Below are positions 43,874-53,043 of a stretch of DNA of 64,000 nt, in pieces. The translations under genes were made by a program, and so were the position numbers. How positions within the stretch are numbered: position 1 is the stretch's first letter; each line of letters opens with the position of its first letter. This stretch comes from an uncultured Phycicoccus sp. (lineage in GTDB: Bacteria; Actinomycetota; Actinomycetes; Actinomycetales; Dermatophilaceae): assembly GCF_947495705.1 (NCBI RefSeq), contig NZ_CANLZR010000005.1, positions 210,362 through 274,361 of the forward strand, written 5' to 3'. Under the pieces are notes generated by a model. It saw only the letters and a list, made by a program, of their open reading frames with translations. It did no database searches and was not told the origin of the DNA.

Positions 43874-43885
43874 CGAGGGGTTGAC
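43869..43885. promoter_or_regulatory. Operator 2: GTCAA-N7-TTGAC over the -35 box
   Basis: A second 17-base site, GTCAACGAGGGGTTGAC, centred 28 bases from operator 1. It covers the -35 box. Confidence 0.6.
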
Positions 43886-43895
43886 ACGGTCCGTC

Positions 43896-45257
43896 TCAGC
43901 GGGGCAGCGCGCCCAGGCGAGCGAGCAGCAGAGCCTCGGCGAGGCACACCTTCTCGAACTCCTCGAGGTGCAGCGACTCGTTGGCGCCGTGGGCGCGGGT
44001 GTCGGGGTCCTCGACCCCCGTGACGAGGATCGCGGCGTCCGGGAAGCGCTCGGCGAACGCGGCGACGAACGGGATGGACCCTCCGACCCCGATGTCGACC
44101 GGCTCGACACCCCAGGCGTCGGCGAACGCGGCCCGGGCCTGGTCGTACACCGGGCCGTCGGCGTCCGCGGCGAAGCCGAGCCCGCGCTCCTCGAGCTCGA
44201 CGTCGACCTCGGCACCCCACGGCGCGTGCGCCTCGAGATGGGCCTTGAGCAGCTCGAAGGCGGCGAGGTCGTCCTGGCCGGGTGCGATCCGCATCGAGAT
44301 CTTCGCCCGGGCCGACGGGACGAGGGTGTTCGAGGACCGCTCGATGCTCGGGGCGTCGAGGCCGATGGTCGTCAGTGCCGGCTTGGTCCACATCCGGGAC
44401 AGCAGCGAGCCGGAGCCGATGGTCTCGACGCCGTCGAGCAGACCCGACTCCGCCCGCAGCCGCGACTCCGGGTAGTCGAGGTCGGACGCCACCCCGGCGT
44501 CGAGCCCGGCGACCGCGACGTTCCCGTCGTCGTCGTGCAGCGAGGCGAGGAGCCGCACCAGCGCCATGAGCGCATCGGGGACGGCCCCGCCGAACATCCC
44601 GGAGTGCACGCCGTGGTCGAGCGTGGCCACGGTGACGACGACGCGGATCATGCCCCGCAGGGTCGTCGTGAGCGCCGGCTCGCCGATGGCCCAGTTCTGG
44701 CTGTCGGCGAGCACGATGGCGTCGGCACGCAGCGCGTCGCCGTGCCGCTCGAGGATCGCCGGCAGCGAGTTCGAGCCGATCTCCTCCTCGCCCTCGACGA
44801 AGATCGTGACCCCGACGGGCAGGTCGTCCCCGTGTGCGCGCAGCGCCGCGACATGGGCCATGACCCCGGCCTTGTCGTCGGCCACGCCGCGGGCGTAGAC
44901 CCGGCCGTCGCGCTCGGTGGGCTCGAACGGCGCGCTGTCCCACAGGGCGTCGTCCCCGGGCGGCTGGACGTCGTGGTGGGCGTACAGGGTGACGGTGCGC
45001 GAGCCGGGCGGGCCGTCCCGGTGGCCGATGACGGCGGGGCGGCCGCCCTCCCGGATGATCTCGACCTCCAGCCCCTCGGCCCGCAGCAGCGCGGCCGTGG
45101 CGGCGGCGCTGGCCTCGACGTGCGCCTGGTCGAAGGCGTCGAGCGAGACGGACGGGATCCGGGTCAGCGCCTCGAGGTCTGCGCGGATCTGCGGCATGAG
45201 GTCACGGACCCGCTCTCGCAGGGCGGTGATCTGGGCATCGTCGAGTACGTCGGTCAC
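43896..45257 (-). CDS. M20-family dipeptidase
   Basis: Zinc-dependent peptidase of 453 residues. Metal ligands: H94 or H95 (YAHHDVQPPG), D127 (ARGVADDKAG), E157/E158 (VEGEEEIGS, catalytic Glu and ligand) and the C-terminal His in NESLHLEEF. An inserted dimerisation lid domain lies at about 200-325. It cleaves dipeptides or related amide bonds in the cytoplasm. GTG at 45257 follows TAGGGT by eight bases. It reads toward the membrane/HTH operon, 57 bases away. Confidence 0.92.
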   Translation of the reverse strand: MTDVLDDAQITALRERVRDLMPQIRADLEALTRIPSVSLDAFDQAHVEASAAATAALLRAEGLEVEIIREGGRPAVIGHRDGPPGSRTVTLYAHHDVQPPGDDALWDSAPFEPTERDGRVYARGVADDKAGVMAHVAALRAHGDDLPVGVTIFVEGEEEIGSNSLPAILERHGDALRADAIVLADSQNWAIGEPALTTTLRGMIRVVVTVATLDHGVHSGMFGGAVPDALMALVRLLASLHDDDGNVAVAGLDAGVASDLDYPESRLRAESGLLDGVETIGSGSLLSRMWTKPALTTIGLDAPSIERSSNTLVPSARAKISMRIAPGQDDLAAFELLKAHLEAHAPWGAEVDVELEERGLGFAADADGPVYDQARAAFADAWGVEPVDIGVGGSIPFVAAFAERFPDAAILVTGVEDPDTRAHGANESLHLEEFEKVCLAEALLLARLGALPR

Positions 45258-45265
45258 AGCGCCCG

Positions 45266-45271
45266 ACCCTA
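45266..45271 (-). promoter_or_regulatory. -10 box TAGGGT for the M20 peptidase
   Basis: TAGGGT on the minus strand ends eight bases before the GTG at 45257. Confidence 0.4.
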
Positions 45272-45334
45272 CCGACCGACGGGCCGCCCGATGCCCCGCC
45301 CCCGACCACCGACGACGCGCCCAGGGAGACCACC

Positions 45335-45340
45335 TAGAGT
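45335..45340 (+). promoter_or_regulatory. -10 box TAGAGT, leaderless DUF3043 promoter
   Basis: TAGAGT ends seven bases before the GTG at 45348. Confidence 0.5.
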
Positions 45341-45347
45341 TGGCGTC

Positions 45348-45926
45348 GTGTTCGGACGCAGCAAGACCTCAGACCAGGGCCACGGCGAGGAGGCGCACCC
45401 CGAGCGTGAGGGTGCGAAGAACCGCCCCACCCCCAAGCGCCGCGACCAGGAGGCCGCGCGCAAGCGCCCGCTCGTGATCTCGGACCGCAAGGAGGCCCGC
45501 CGCCTCGACCGTGCGAAGCGCCGCGAGCAGCTGGCCCGCACCCGGGCGGCACTCGAGAGCGGCGACGAGCGCTACCTGCCGCAGCGTGACAAGGGCCCGG
45601 TGCGCCGCTTCATCCGCGACTACGTCGACGCCCGCCGCAACCTCGCCGAGTTCCTGCTGCCGATCATGCTCATCGTCCTCGCGCTCAGCCTGATCCAGAA
45701 CGACGCGATCTTCTCGTTCAGCGTGTTCCTCACGTGGGGCGCGGTGCTCGCGGTCATTATCGACACCGCGCTCATGTGGCGCGGCCTGCGCGCCCGCCTC
45801 GTGACCGCGTTCGGGGAGGACGGGATCGCCCGCGGCAGCTGGCGCTACGCGGCGCTGCGCGCGTTCCAGATGCGTCGCCAGCGGATGCCCAAGCCCCAGG
45901 TGGCCCGCGGGGAGTACCCGGGCTGA
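45348..45926 (+). CDS. DUF3043-family membrane protein
   Basis: A 192-residue protein: a strongly basic cytoplasmic N-terminus (about 1-95, many Lys/Arg/Glu, KNRPTPKRRDQEAARKRPL), two membrane helices at about 100-116 and 120-142, and a basic C-terminus (RAFQMRRQRMPKPQVARGE). The family is universal in actinobacteria, as in Rv2206, but its function is unknown. Basic flanks suggest contact with nucleic acid, ribosome or acidic lipid. Confidence 0.9.
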   Translation: MFGRSKTSDQGHGEEAHPEREGAKNRPTPKRRDQEAARKRPLVISDRKEARRLDRAKRREQLARTRAALESGDERYLPQRDKGPVRRFIRDYVDARRNLAEFLLPIMLIVLALSLIQNDAIFSFSVFLTWGAVLAVIIDTALMWRGLRARLVTAFGEDGIARGSWRYAALRAFQMRRQRMPKPQVARGEYPG

Positions 45927-45936
45927 CCCGGCTCGG

Positions 45937-46152
45937 CTACGGCGCGGCCTCCAGGCTCATCGGCCCGTAGACGACGGCACCGTCGCGGTGCAGGGTGACC
46001 GACGCGACCCCGGCCTCGGCCAGGTCGTGCCACACCTCCCCGAACCAGCTCTCGGCGTCGGACTGCGTCGGGAAGCCCGTCCCGGTCGTCGGCTCACCCG
46101 TCACCGGGGCGCCGTCGGCGTCGGCGAACGTCCACGTCCACTGCTCGCTCAT
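45937..46152 (-). CDS. Hypothetical protein coupled to gcvT
   Basis: A 71-residue protein (starts [14 protein letters not shown], ends [17 protein letters not shown]) with predicted mixed alpha/beta structure; no motif recognised. Its ATG overlaps the gcvT stop by four bases (ATGA), so it is certainly translated after GcvT. It might assist GcvT or folate metabolism, but nothing in the sequence shows this. Confidence 0.72.
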   Translation of the reverse strand: MSEQWTWTFADADGAPVTGEPTTGTGFPTQSDAESWFGEVWHDLAEAGVASVTLHRDGAVVYGPMSLEAAP

Positions 46153-47252
46153 GACGTGCGCACCCCCGCCTCGACGAACGGCGGCTTCGTCACGGTGGCC
46201 GTCACCTCGCGGCCGCGCACGTCGACGCGGACCTCGTCGCCGAGGGTGACCGAGCGGTCGAGCAGCGCGAGGGCGACGCCCTGCTTCCGGCTCGGGGAGA
46301 ACGTCCCGGACGTCACCTCGCCGACGACGCCACCCGAGGCGTCCTGGACGGCGCAGTGCGGGCGCGGGATGCCGCGGCCGGTGACGACGAGCCCCCGCAT
46401 GAGCCGGCCGGCCTTGGCGGCGCGTTCGGCCGCCAGCGCCTCCTTGCCCCAGAACGTCTCCTTGTCCCAGCCGACGGCCCACGCAGCGCCCGCCATCACC
46501 GGGGTGATGTCGAGGGACAGGTCGTTGCCGTGCAGCGGGTACCCCATCTCGGTGCGCAGGGTGTCGCGGGCGCCGAGGCCGGCGGGCAGACCGCCCTCGG
46601 CCCGGACCGCCTCGAGCAGCGCGTCCCACACGGAGGCGGCGACGTCCCAGGCGGGGACCACCTCGTAGCCCCGCTCCCCCGTGTACCCGGTGCGGCACAC
46701 GATGACCGGGCGCCCCTCCCACTCGGTCTCGACGAAGCTCATGTAGTCGTGGTCGACGGGCAGCCCCAGCCGCGCGAGCACCTCGTCCGAGCGCGGGCCC
46801 TGCACGGCGAGGACCCCGTAGTCCTCGTGCAGGTTCTCGACGAGCACCCCGTCCGGCGCCGCGGCGGCCAGCAGCTCGACGACCCGGCCGGTGTTCGCGG
46901 CGTTCGGGATGAGGAACACGTCCTCGTCGGAGCGGAGGTACTGGATGAGGTCGTCGACGACCCCGCCGGACTCGGTGCAGCACATCGTGTACTGGGCCTG
47001 CCCCGGGCCGATCCGGCGCAGGTCGTTGGTGAAGCACGCGTTGACGAACTCCGCCGCGCCGCGGCCGCTGACCCGCGCCTTGCCCAGGTGCGACACGTCG
47101 AAGAGCCCGACGGCTTCGCGGACGGCGGTGTGCTCGGCCACGACCCCTCCCCCGGGGTACTCGATCGGCATCGACCACCCCCCGAAGTCGGCCATCTTGG
47201 CGCCGAGGGCGACGTGCCGGTCGTGCAGTGGTGAGTGCCGGAGGTCGGTCAT
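46149..47252 (-). CDS. gcvT: Glycine cleavage T protein (aminomethyltransferase)
   Basis: Transfers the methylene group from aminomethyl-lipoyl-H protein to tetrahydrofolate. The 367-residue length is normal. Seen in order: [80 protein letters not shown], and the C-terminal barrel with [22 protein letters not shown] at 47252 is set by a TAACGT box seven bases upstream. gcvH and gcvP are not in this window. Divergent from pepA. Confidence 0.95.
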   Translation of the reverse strand: MTDLRHSPLHDRHVALGAKMADFGGWSMPIEYPGGGVVAEHTAVREAVGLFDVSHLGKARVSGRGAAEFVNACFTNDLRRIGPGQAQYTMCCTESGGVVDDLIQYLRSDEDVFLIPNAANTGRVVELLAAAAPDGVLVENLHEDYGVLAVQGPRSDEVLARLGLPVDHDYMSFVETEWEGRPVIVCRTGYTGERGYEVVPAWDVAASVWDALLEAVRAEGGLPAGLGARDTLRTEMGYPLHGNDLSLDITPVMAGAAWAVGWDKETFWGKEALAAERAAKAGRLMRGLVVTGRGIPRPHCAVQDASGGVVGEVTSGTFSPSRKQGVALALLDRSVTLGDEVRVDVRGREVTATVTKPPFVEAGVRTS

Positions 47253-47259
47253 GACCGGC

Positions 47260-47265
47260 ACGTTA
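47260..47265 (-). promoter_or_regulatory. -10 box TAACGT, leaderless gcvT promoter
   Basis: TAACGT on the minus strand ends seven bases before the ATG at 47252. Confidence 0.5.
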
Positions 47266-47297
47266 CCGCGCCCGCCGGAGCAGCCCGGGCCCCCGGA

Positions 47298-47303
47298 TAG
47301 TCT
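47298..47303 (+). promoter_or_regulatory. -10 box TAGTCT, leaderless pepA promoter
   Basis: TAGTCT ends six bases before the ATG at 47310. Confidence 0.5.
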
Positions 47304-47309
47304 GCCCGC

Positions 47310-48839
47310 ATGACATCACTGACCGTGACGACCAAGTCCCCTGCCGACCTCCCGGCCGACGCCCTCGTCGTCGGTGCCGTGGGCACCGACGAGGGGCCCG
47401 ACCTCGCTGCCGGGCACGGCCTGCCGCGCAAGGCGGCCGTGCACCTGAAGGCCGTGCTCGCCGACCTCGAGGCCACCGCCAAGGCCGGCGAGGTCCACCG
47501 GGTCGTCGCGGTTCCCGGGGTTAAGGCGACCTCCGTCGTCGTCACCGGGCTCGGCACGGGCACCGCCCGCACGACGGCGTTCCCGCGGACGGTCCTCGGC
47601 GACGCGGCCGCGGCCGCCCTGCGCGTCGTGCGCGGGAAGAAGGCCGTCGCCCTGGCGCTGCCCACCCCCGACCTCGAGAGCCTCGGCGCGGTCGCCGACG
47701 GCGCCTGGTCCGGCTGCTACGTCTACGACAAGGCGGCCCCGTTCGGCTCGGGCCGCAAGGGGGGCCGGGGGTCCTCCGCCCCGGCCTCCGCGGGCCCGCG
47801 CATCACCGTCGTGTCCGCCGTGGGCCAGGGGAAGCCGGCCCGGGAGGCGGTGGCGCGTGCCGCCACCGTCGGAGCCGCGCGCGACTGGGCCCGCGACCTC
47901 GTCAACACCCCGCCCAACGTGCTCTTCCCCCAGTCGTTCGCCGACGCCGCCAAGCAGCGGGCCTCGGCCTCGTCGGCGAAGATCTCGGTCTCCGTCCTCG
48001 ACGAGAAGGCGCTCGCCAAGGGCGGCTACGGCGGCATCGTCGGGGTCGGCCAGGGCTCGGTCAACCCGCCCCGGATCGTGACGATGTCGTACGCGCCGTC
48101 GGGCGCGAAGGCCTCGGTGGCGCTCGTCGGCAAGGGCATCACGTTCGACTCCGGCGGCCTGAACATCAAGCCCTCCACCGGCATGGTGACGATGAAGTGC
48201 GACATGGCCGGCGCGGCCGCGGTGGCCGCCGCCGTGCTCGCCGCGGCCGAGCTGGACCTGCCGGTGGCCGTCACCGGGTACCTGTGCCTCGCCGAGAACA
48301 TGCCGAGCGGCACGGCGCAGCGCCCCAGCGACGTCGTCGTCATGCGGGACGGCACGACGGTCGAGATCCTCGACACCGACGCCGAGGGCCGGATGGTGCT
48401 CGGCGACGGCATCTGCCTCGCGAGCGAGAAGTCCCCGGACGTCATCGTCGACATCGCGACGCTCACCGGGGCCCAGCAGATCGCGCTCGGCAACGACCTC
48501 GCCGGTGTCATGGCCAACGACGACGACCTGCGCGAGCGGGTCGTCGCGGCGGCGGGCACCGCGGGCGAGGGCGCCTGGGGCATGCCCCTGCCGGCCTCGC
48601 TGCGGGCCAAGCTCGACACCCCGACCGCCGACATCGCCCACAAGGGCGACCGGGACGGCGGCATGCTCACCGCCGGCCTCTTCCTCCAGGAGTTCGTCGG
48701 CGAGGGCATCCCGTGGGCGCACATCGACATCGCCGGCCCGGCGTTCAACACGAACGCGCCGACGGGCCGCACCCCCAAGGGCGGCACCGGCTTCGGGGTC
48801 GGGACCCTCGTGGCGCTCGTCGAGCAGCACGCCGGCTGA
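47310..48839 (+). CDS. pepA: Leucyl aminopeptidase (M17)
   Basis: Cytosolic hexameric dizinc aminopeptidase, 509 residues. The catalytic domain has K275 and D280 ([10 protein letters not shown]) and the family signature DTDAEGRMV with D357 and E359, plus [11 protein letters not shown]. The N-terminal macro-like domain is about 1-170. It removes N-terminal residues from peptides. Followed by a perfect palindromic terminator at 48862-48903. Synteny: pepB in mycobacteria. Confidence 0.95.
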   Translation: MTSLTVTTKSPADLPADALVVGAVGTDEGPDLAAGHGLPRKAAVHLKAVLADLEATAKAGEVHRVVAVPGVKATSVVVTGLGTGTARTTAFPRTVLGDAAAAALRVVRGKKAVALALPTPDLESLGAVADGAWSGCYVYDKAAPFGSGRKGGRGSSAPASAGPRITVVSAVGQGKPAREAVARAATVGAARDWARDLVNTPPNVLFPQSFADAAKQRASASSAKISVSVLDEKALAKGGYGGIVGVGQGSVNPPRIVTMSYAPSGAKASVALVGKGITFDSGGLNIKPSTGMVTMKCDMAGAAAVAAAVLAAAELDLPVAVTGYLCLAENMPSGTAQRPSDVVVMRDGTTVEILDTDAEGRMVLGDGICLASEKSPDVIVDIATLTGAQQIALGNDLAGVMANDDDLRERVVAAAGTAGEGAWGMPLPASLRAKLDTPTADIAHKGDRDGGMLTAGLFLQEFVGEGIPWAHIDIAGPAFNTNAPTGRTPKGGTGFGVGTLVALVEQHAG

Positions 48840-48861
48840 CACCCACGCCGACGAGCGCGAC

Positions 48862-48903
48862 ACCGACGAAGGACCGCCCCGGCCGGGGCGGTCCTTCGTC
48901 GGT
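48862..48903. terminator. Perfect palindrome, bidirectional terminator
   Basis: A 42-base perfect palindrome (21-base arms, centre at 48882/48883) lies between the convergent pepA and DUF5302 genes. It folds into a long hairpin on either strand and would stop both transcripts. No U-tract. Confidence 0.85.
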
Positions 48904-48913
48904 CGTGGGCCGG

Positions 48914-49105
48914 TCAGCCGCTCTTGCGGCGGAACATCTGCTGGCGGGCGCTGGTCTCCGGGGAGTGGGCGTGGTCGACCTTGCCGTGCTCGGACTGCTC
49001 CGACACGTCACCGCCGCCGTGCGCCTTCTTCGCGTCGAGGGCAGCCCGGAACTTCGCCTTCACGTCCTCGTTCACCGCGGCCCGGGGCCGGTCCTTGGAT
49101 GACAT
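48914..49105 (-). CDS. DUF5302-type small hydrophilic protein
   Basis: A 63-residue basic protein (pattern RPRAAVNEDVKAKFRAALDAKK, then HSPETSARQQMFRRKSG), mostly charged, with no membrane segment. The family is typical of actinobacteria and of unknown function. ATG at 49105 has GAGAGG eight bases upstream. Confidence 0.78.
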   Translation of the reverse strand: MSSKDRPRAAVNEDVKAKFRAALDAKKAHGGGDVSEQSEHGKVDHAHSPETSARQQMFRRKSG

Positions 49106-49178
49106 CGTCACGCCTCTCGTCGTTCGCTTCGGACCCTCACGCTCGCACGTCCCGCGACGCCGGGCCACCGATATCGGC

Positions 49179-49505
49179 TCAGCGCCGGTCCTGGTCGCGC
49201 TGGCGTGCCGTCCAGGCCCGCATCCGGGCGGGGTAGCCCGTGAGGTTCACGTCGTACACCGGGATCTCGAGCCCCCGCGCGATGTCGAAGGCCGTGGGCC
49301 GCGAGGGCAGGGCCCGCCGGGTCCACTCCCCGTCGTGCGCGATGAGCACGACGGTCGTCGCGGTGATGTTCGTGGCCGGCTCGACGTACGCCTCGACGCC
49401 GCGCCGGCTGCGCGCGAAGTCCTCGAGGTGCGCGCGCGCGCTCGTCAGGTCACTGCCGTCGTGGGGCGCCGCGCTGCGGCGCCGCCCGCGTCTCCACCAC
49501 GCCAT
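49179..49505 (-). CDS. Conserved actinobacterial hypothetical protein
   Basis: A 108-residue protein with a basic N-terminus (MAWWRRGRRRSAAPH) and a compact alpha/beta region (VEAYVEPATNITATTVVLIA, WTRRALPSRPTAFDIARGLE, IPVYDVNLTGYPARM). This family is often seen in actinobacteria but has no assigned function; some databases name it oxidoreductase without evidence. Start from a TATCGT box. Confidence 0.78.
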   Translation of the reverse strand: MAWWRRGRRRSAAPHDGSDLTSARAHLEDFARSRRGVEAYVEPATNITATTVVLIAHDGEWTRRALPSRPTAFDIARGLEIPVYDVNLTGYPARMRAWTARQRDQDRR

Positions 49506-49512
49506 GAGCGCA

Positions 49513-49518
49513 ACGATA
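49513..49518 (-). promoter_or_regulatory. -10 box TATCGT, leaderless promoter
   Basis: TATCGT on the minus strand ends seven bases before the ATG at 49505. Confidence 0.5.
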
Positions 49519-49668
49519 CGTGCTCCCCCTGCACGTCACCTGTGTCCACCGCGCGTCGCGCCCTCGTGCCGCCGGTCGGGGAGTGGAAGGATGCGGTCCA
49601 GCGCCGAGGACGCCCACCCCTGCGACCCGGTGCACCACCACGCCACCAGCGAGAGGGAGCCACACCGG

Positions 49669-51051
49669 ATGCCGGCCACCGCCGAGACCACCCATGACGT
49701 CGTCGTCCTCGGAGGCGGGAGCGGAGGCTACGCCTGCGCCCTGCGCGCGGCCGAGCTCGGGCTCACCGTCGCCCTCGTCGAGAAGGACCTGCTCGGGGGG
49801 ACGTGCCTGCACCGCGGCTGCATCCCCACGAAGGCGCTGCTGCACGCGGCCGAGGTCGCCGACTCCGCCCGCGAGGCGGAGCGCTTCGGCGTGCGGGCCA
49901 CCCTCGAGGGCATCGACATGGCGCGGGTCACGTCCTACCGCGAGGCCGTCGTCGGGCGGCTGCACCGGGGGCTCCAGGGCCTGGTCAAGTCCCGGAAGGT
50001 CGACTACGTCGAGGGCGAGGGGCGGCTCGACGGCCCGCACACCGTCGTCGTCGGCGACCGCCGCCTCGTCGGGCGCCACGTCGTCCTCGCCACCGGGTCC
50101 TTCGCCCGGACCCTGCCCGGGCTGGAGGTCGGCGGCCGGGTCATGACCAGCGACCAGGCACTCGGGCTCACCGACGTCCCCGGCCGGGTCGTCGTCCTCG
50201 GGGGCGGCGTCATCGGGGTCGAGTTCGCCTCGGTGCTGCGGTCCTTCGGGTCCGAGGTGACCGTCGTCGAGGCGCTCCCGCGGCTCGTCGCGGCCGAGGA
50301 CCCCGCCTCGTCGGCGGCGCTCGAGCGGGCCTTTCGCAAGCGCGGCATCACCGTGCGCACCGGCGCCCGGTTCGCCTCCGCCACCGACGGCGCCGACGCC
50401 GTCACGGTGCGGCTCGAGGGCGGCGAGGAGATCGAGACCGACCTGCTCCTCGTCGCGGTCGGGCGCGGCCCGGTCACCGAGGGCCTCGGCTACGAGGAGA
50501 CCGGGGTCACCCTCGAGCGCGGTTTCGTCGTCACCGACGACCGGTGCGCCACGGGGGTCGACGGCCTCTGGGCCGTCGGCGACATCGTGCCCGGCCTCCA
50601 GCTGGCCCACCGCGGCTTCGCGCAGGGCATCCTCGTCGCCGAGCAGATCGCCGGGCTCTCCCCCGCCCCGCTCGTGGAGTCCCAGATCCCGCGGGTCACG
50701 TACTGCGAACCCGAGGTGGCCTCCGTCGGGCTCACCGAGGAGCAGGCCCGCGCCGAGCACGGGGACGCCGTCCGCACCTACGAGTACAACCTCGGCGGGA
50801 ACGGCAAGTCCCAGATCCTCGGCACGCAGGGCTTCGTCAAGCTCGTGCGGGTCGAGGACGGCCCCGTCGTCGGCATCCACATGGTCGGGTCCCGGATGGG
50901 TGAGCAGATCGGCGAGGCCCAGCTCGTCGTCTCCTGGGACGCCTTCCCCGAGGACGTCGCGGCCCTCGTGCACGCCCACCCGACCCAGAACGAAGCGCTC
51001 GGTGAGGCTCACCTGGCGCTTGCCGGCAAGCCGCTCCACGCACACAACTAG
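49669..51051 (+). CDS. lpdA: Dihydrolipoyl dehydrogenase
   Basis: FAD-linked E3 enzyme of 460 residues that reoxidises dihydrolipoyl groups with NAD. FAD-binding VVVLGGGSGGYACAL at 11-25, redox disulfide C46-C51 (GGTCLHRGCIPTK), NAD loop VVVLGGGVIGVEFAS, GLWAVGDIV, and C-terminal HAHPTQNE with the catalytic His-Glu pair. ATG at 49669 with GAGAGGGAG about nine bases upstream. It directly precedes the E2 gene, so both serve the same 2-oxoacid dehydrogenase complexes. Confidence 0.95.
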   Translation: MPATAETTHDVVVLGGGSGGYACALRAAELGLTVALVEKDLLGGTCLHRGCIPTKALLHAAEVADSAREAERFGVRATLEGIDMARVTSYREAVVGRLHRGLQGLVKSRKVDYVEGEGRLDGPHTVVVGDRRLVGRHVVLATGSFARTLPGLEVGGRVMTSDQALGLTDVPGRVVVLGGGVIGVEFASVLRSFGSEVTVVEALPRLVAAEDPASSAALERAFRKRGITVRTGARFASATDGADAVTVRLEGGEEIETDLLLVAVGRGPVTEGLGYEETGVTLERGFVVTDDRCATGVDGLWAVGDIVPGLQLAHRGFAQGILVAEQIAGLSPAPLVESQIPRVTYCEPEVASVGLTEEQARAEHGDAVRTYEYNLGGNGKSQILGTQGFVKLVRVEDGPVVGIHMVGSRMGEQIGEAQLVVSWDAFPEDVAALVHAHPTQNEALGEAHLALAGKPLHAHN

Positions 51052-51054
51052 AGT
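51049..51054 (+). promoter_or_regulatory. -10 box TAGAGT for the E2 gene, overlapping the lpdA stop
   Basis: TAGAGT includes the lpdA stop codon. It would start a transcript near 51061 with a leader of about 30 bases and the GAAGGAG ribosome binding site, so the E2 gene may also be expressed independently of lpdA. Confidence 0.4.
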
Positions 51055-51090
51055 GATGAACGCCACCGCCCACGAAGGAGAGCACCACTG

Positions 51091-53034
51091 ATGTCCGAAC
51101 GTGTACAGATGCCCGCACTCGGCGAGTCCGTCACCGAGGGGACCGTGACGCGGTGGCTCAAGAGTGTCGGCGACGACGTCGCGGTCGACGAGCCGCTGCT
51201 CGAGGTGTCCACCGACAAGGTCGACACCGAGATCCCCTCCCCCGTGGCGGGGACGCTGCAGGAGATCCTCGTCGAGGAGGACGACACCGTCCCGGTCGGC
51301 GCCGACCTCGCGGTCATCGGCGACGGCGCGGCCTCCGACGGCGGCGGGTCCGGTGGCGAGCAGGCGTCGGGCGACGACGCGGCCGAGGACTCCGGCGAGG
51401 ACTCGGGCGAGGGCCCGGCCGACGAGGTCGAGGACCCCGCCGACGCCGACTCCGTCGCCGAGGCCGGCGACGAGGGCGGCCAGGAGCCGGCCGAGCCGCA
51501 GTCCGGTGGCGACGAGGAGCCGGCGCAGGCCGCTCCCGAGGAGTCCGCCGGGTCCGAGTCCTCCGACAGCGACTCCGGTGGCTCCGGTGGCTCCGGTGGC
51601 GGCTCCGGGGACGGCACGACCGTGACGATGCCGGCGCTCGGGGAGTCCGTCACCGAGGGCACCATCACCCGCTGGCTCAAGTCCGAGGGCGACGAGATCG
51701 CCGTCGACGAGCCGCTCCTCGAGGTCTCCACCGACAAGGTCGACACCGAGATCCCCTCCCCCGCGGCCGGGACGCTGACCAAGATCCTCGTCCAGGAGGA
51801 CGAGACCGTCCCCGTCGGCGCGGACCTCGCGGTCGTCGGTGGTGGCGGCGGGGGGTCCGCCCCGGCGCAGGAGCAGGCCCCCGAACCCGAGGCGAAGGAC
51901 GAGCCGAAGGAGGAGCCCGAGGCCGAGGAGCCGAAGGACGAGCCCAAGGACGAGCAGCCCAAGGCCGAAGAGCCCAAGGCCGAGGCTCCGCCGCAGGAGA
52001 AGCCCGACGAGGCGGCCGCCGCCGCCGACGGCGCACCGGCAGCCCAGAGCACCACCGCACCGGCCGCCGGCAGCGCCGACGGCACGGAGGACGCCGCCGC
52101 CTACGTGACGCCGCTCGTGCGCAAGCTCGCGGCCGACCACGGCATCGACCTCGCGACCATCACCGGCAGCGGCATCGGTGGGCGCATCCGCAAGCAGGAC
52201 GTGCTCGCGGCCGCCGAGGCGGCGAAGGCCCCGGCCGAGGCGCCCGCGCAGGCGGAGGCCCCGGCGGCGGAGGCTCCCGCGGCCAAGGCCGCGGCCGCGC
52301 CCGCGGTCGACAGCAGCAAGCGGGGCACGACCCAGCCGATGTCGCGACTGCGCAAGACGATCGCGCGCCGGATGGTCGAGTCGCTGCAGACCTCGGCGCA
52401 GCTGACGACGGTGGTCGAGGTCGACGTCACCCGCATCTCGCGGCTGCGCGACCGGGCCAAGGCCGACTTCGCGTCCCGCGAGGGCACCAAGCTCAGTTTC
52501 CTGCCGTTCTTCGCCCTCGCGGCCGTCGAGGCGCTCAAGGCGCACCCGACGGTCAACGCGAGCATCGAGGACGAGTCGGTCACGTACCACGGCGCCGAGA
52601 ACCTCGGGATCGCGGTCGACACCGAGAAGGGGCTCATCGTCCCGGTGATCCGCAACGCGGGCGATCTCAACATCGCCGGGCTGGCCCGGGCCATCGCGGA
52701 GCTCGCCGAGCGGACCCGCAGCAACAAGATCATGCCCGACGACCTCGCGGGCGGGACGTTCACGATCACCAACACCGGCTCGCGCGGTGCGTTGTTCGAC
52801 ACCCCGATCATCAACCAGCCGCAGGTCGCCATCCTCGGCACCGGCGCGGTCGTACGCCGCCCGGTCGTCGTGACCACCGACGACGGGGGCGAGACGCTCG
52901 CGATCCGCTCGATGGTCTACCTCGCGCTGTCCTACGACCACCGGATCGTCGACGGCGCCGACGCCGCCCGCTTCCTCACGACGATGAAGCAGCGGCTCGA
53001 GGAAGGGGCGTTCGAGGCCGACCTCGGTCTCTGA
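51091..53034 (+). CDS. sucB: Dihydrolipoamide acyltransferase (E2) of 2-oxoacid dehydrogenase
   Basis: A 647-residue E2 with two lipoyl domains (about 3-77 and 176-250; lipoylated K43 and K216 in STDKVDTE), acidic flexible linkers (Glu/Asp/Gly/Ser and Lys/Glu/Pro rich), an E3-binding domain at about 338-373 ([15 protein letters not shown]) and a catalytic domain from about 415, with H617 and D621 in the SYDHRIVDG motif. This is the DlaT/SucB type shared by pyruvate and, in actinobacteria, possibly 2-oxoglutarate complexes. GAAGGAG lies ten bases before the ATG. The lipoyl domains arose by internal duplication. Confidence 0.94.
   Translation: MSERVQMPALGESVTEGTVTRWLKSVGDDVAVDEPLLEVSTDKVDTEIPSPVAGTLQEILVEEDDTVPVGADLAVIGDGAASDGGGSGGEQASGDDAAEDSGEDSGEGPADEVEDPADADSVAEAGDEGGQEPAEPQSGGDEEPAQAAPEESAGSESSDSDSGGSGGSGGGSGDGTTVTMPALGESVTEGTITRWLKSEGDEIAVDEPLLEVSTDKVDTEIPSPAAGTLTKILVQEDETVPVGADLAVVGGGGGGSAPAQEQAPEPEAKDEPKEEPEAEEPKDEPKDEQPKAEEPKAEAPPQEKPDEAAAAADGAPAAQSTTAPAAGSADGTEDAAAYVTPLVRKLAADHGIDLATITGSGIGGRIRKQDVLAAAEAAKAPAEAPAQAEAPAAEAPAAKAAAAPAVDSSKRGTTQPMSRLRKTIARRMVESLQTSAQLTTVVEVDVTRISRLRDRAKADFASREGTKLSFLPFFALAAVEALKAHPTVNASIEDESVTYHGAENLGIAVDTEKGLIVPVIRNAGDLNIAGLARAIAELAERTRSNKIMPDDLAGGTFTITNTGSRGALFDTPIINQPQVAILGTGAVVRRPVVVTTDDGGETLAIRSMVYLALSYDHRIVDGADAARFLTTMKQRLEEGAFEADLGL
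51109..51840 (+). repeat. Duplicated lipoyl domains in the E2 gene
   Basis: The region 51109-51321 and the region 51628-51840 encode nearly identical lipoyl domains; the stretch around the lipoyl lysine is almost unchanged at DNA level. The spacer between them encodes an acidic linker. Confidence 0.7.
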
Positions 53035-53043
53035 CGCGCCGTC

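Noticed and set aside
47253..47309. Glycine riboswitch upstream of gcvT
   Set aside because: The gap to pepA is only 57 bases and the gcvT mRNA appears leaderless, so there is no room for a riboswitch.
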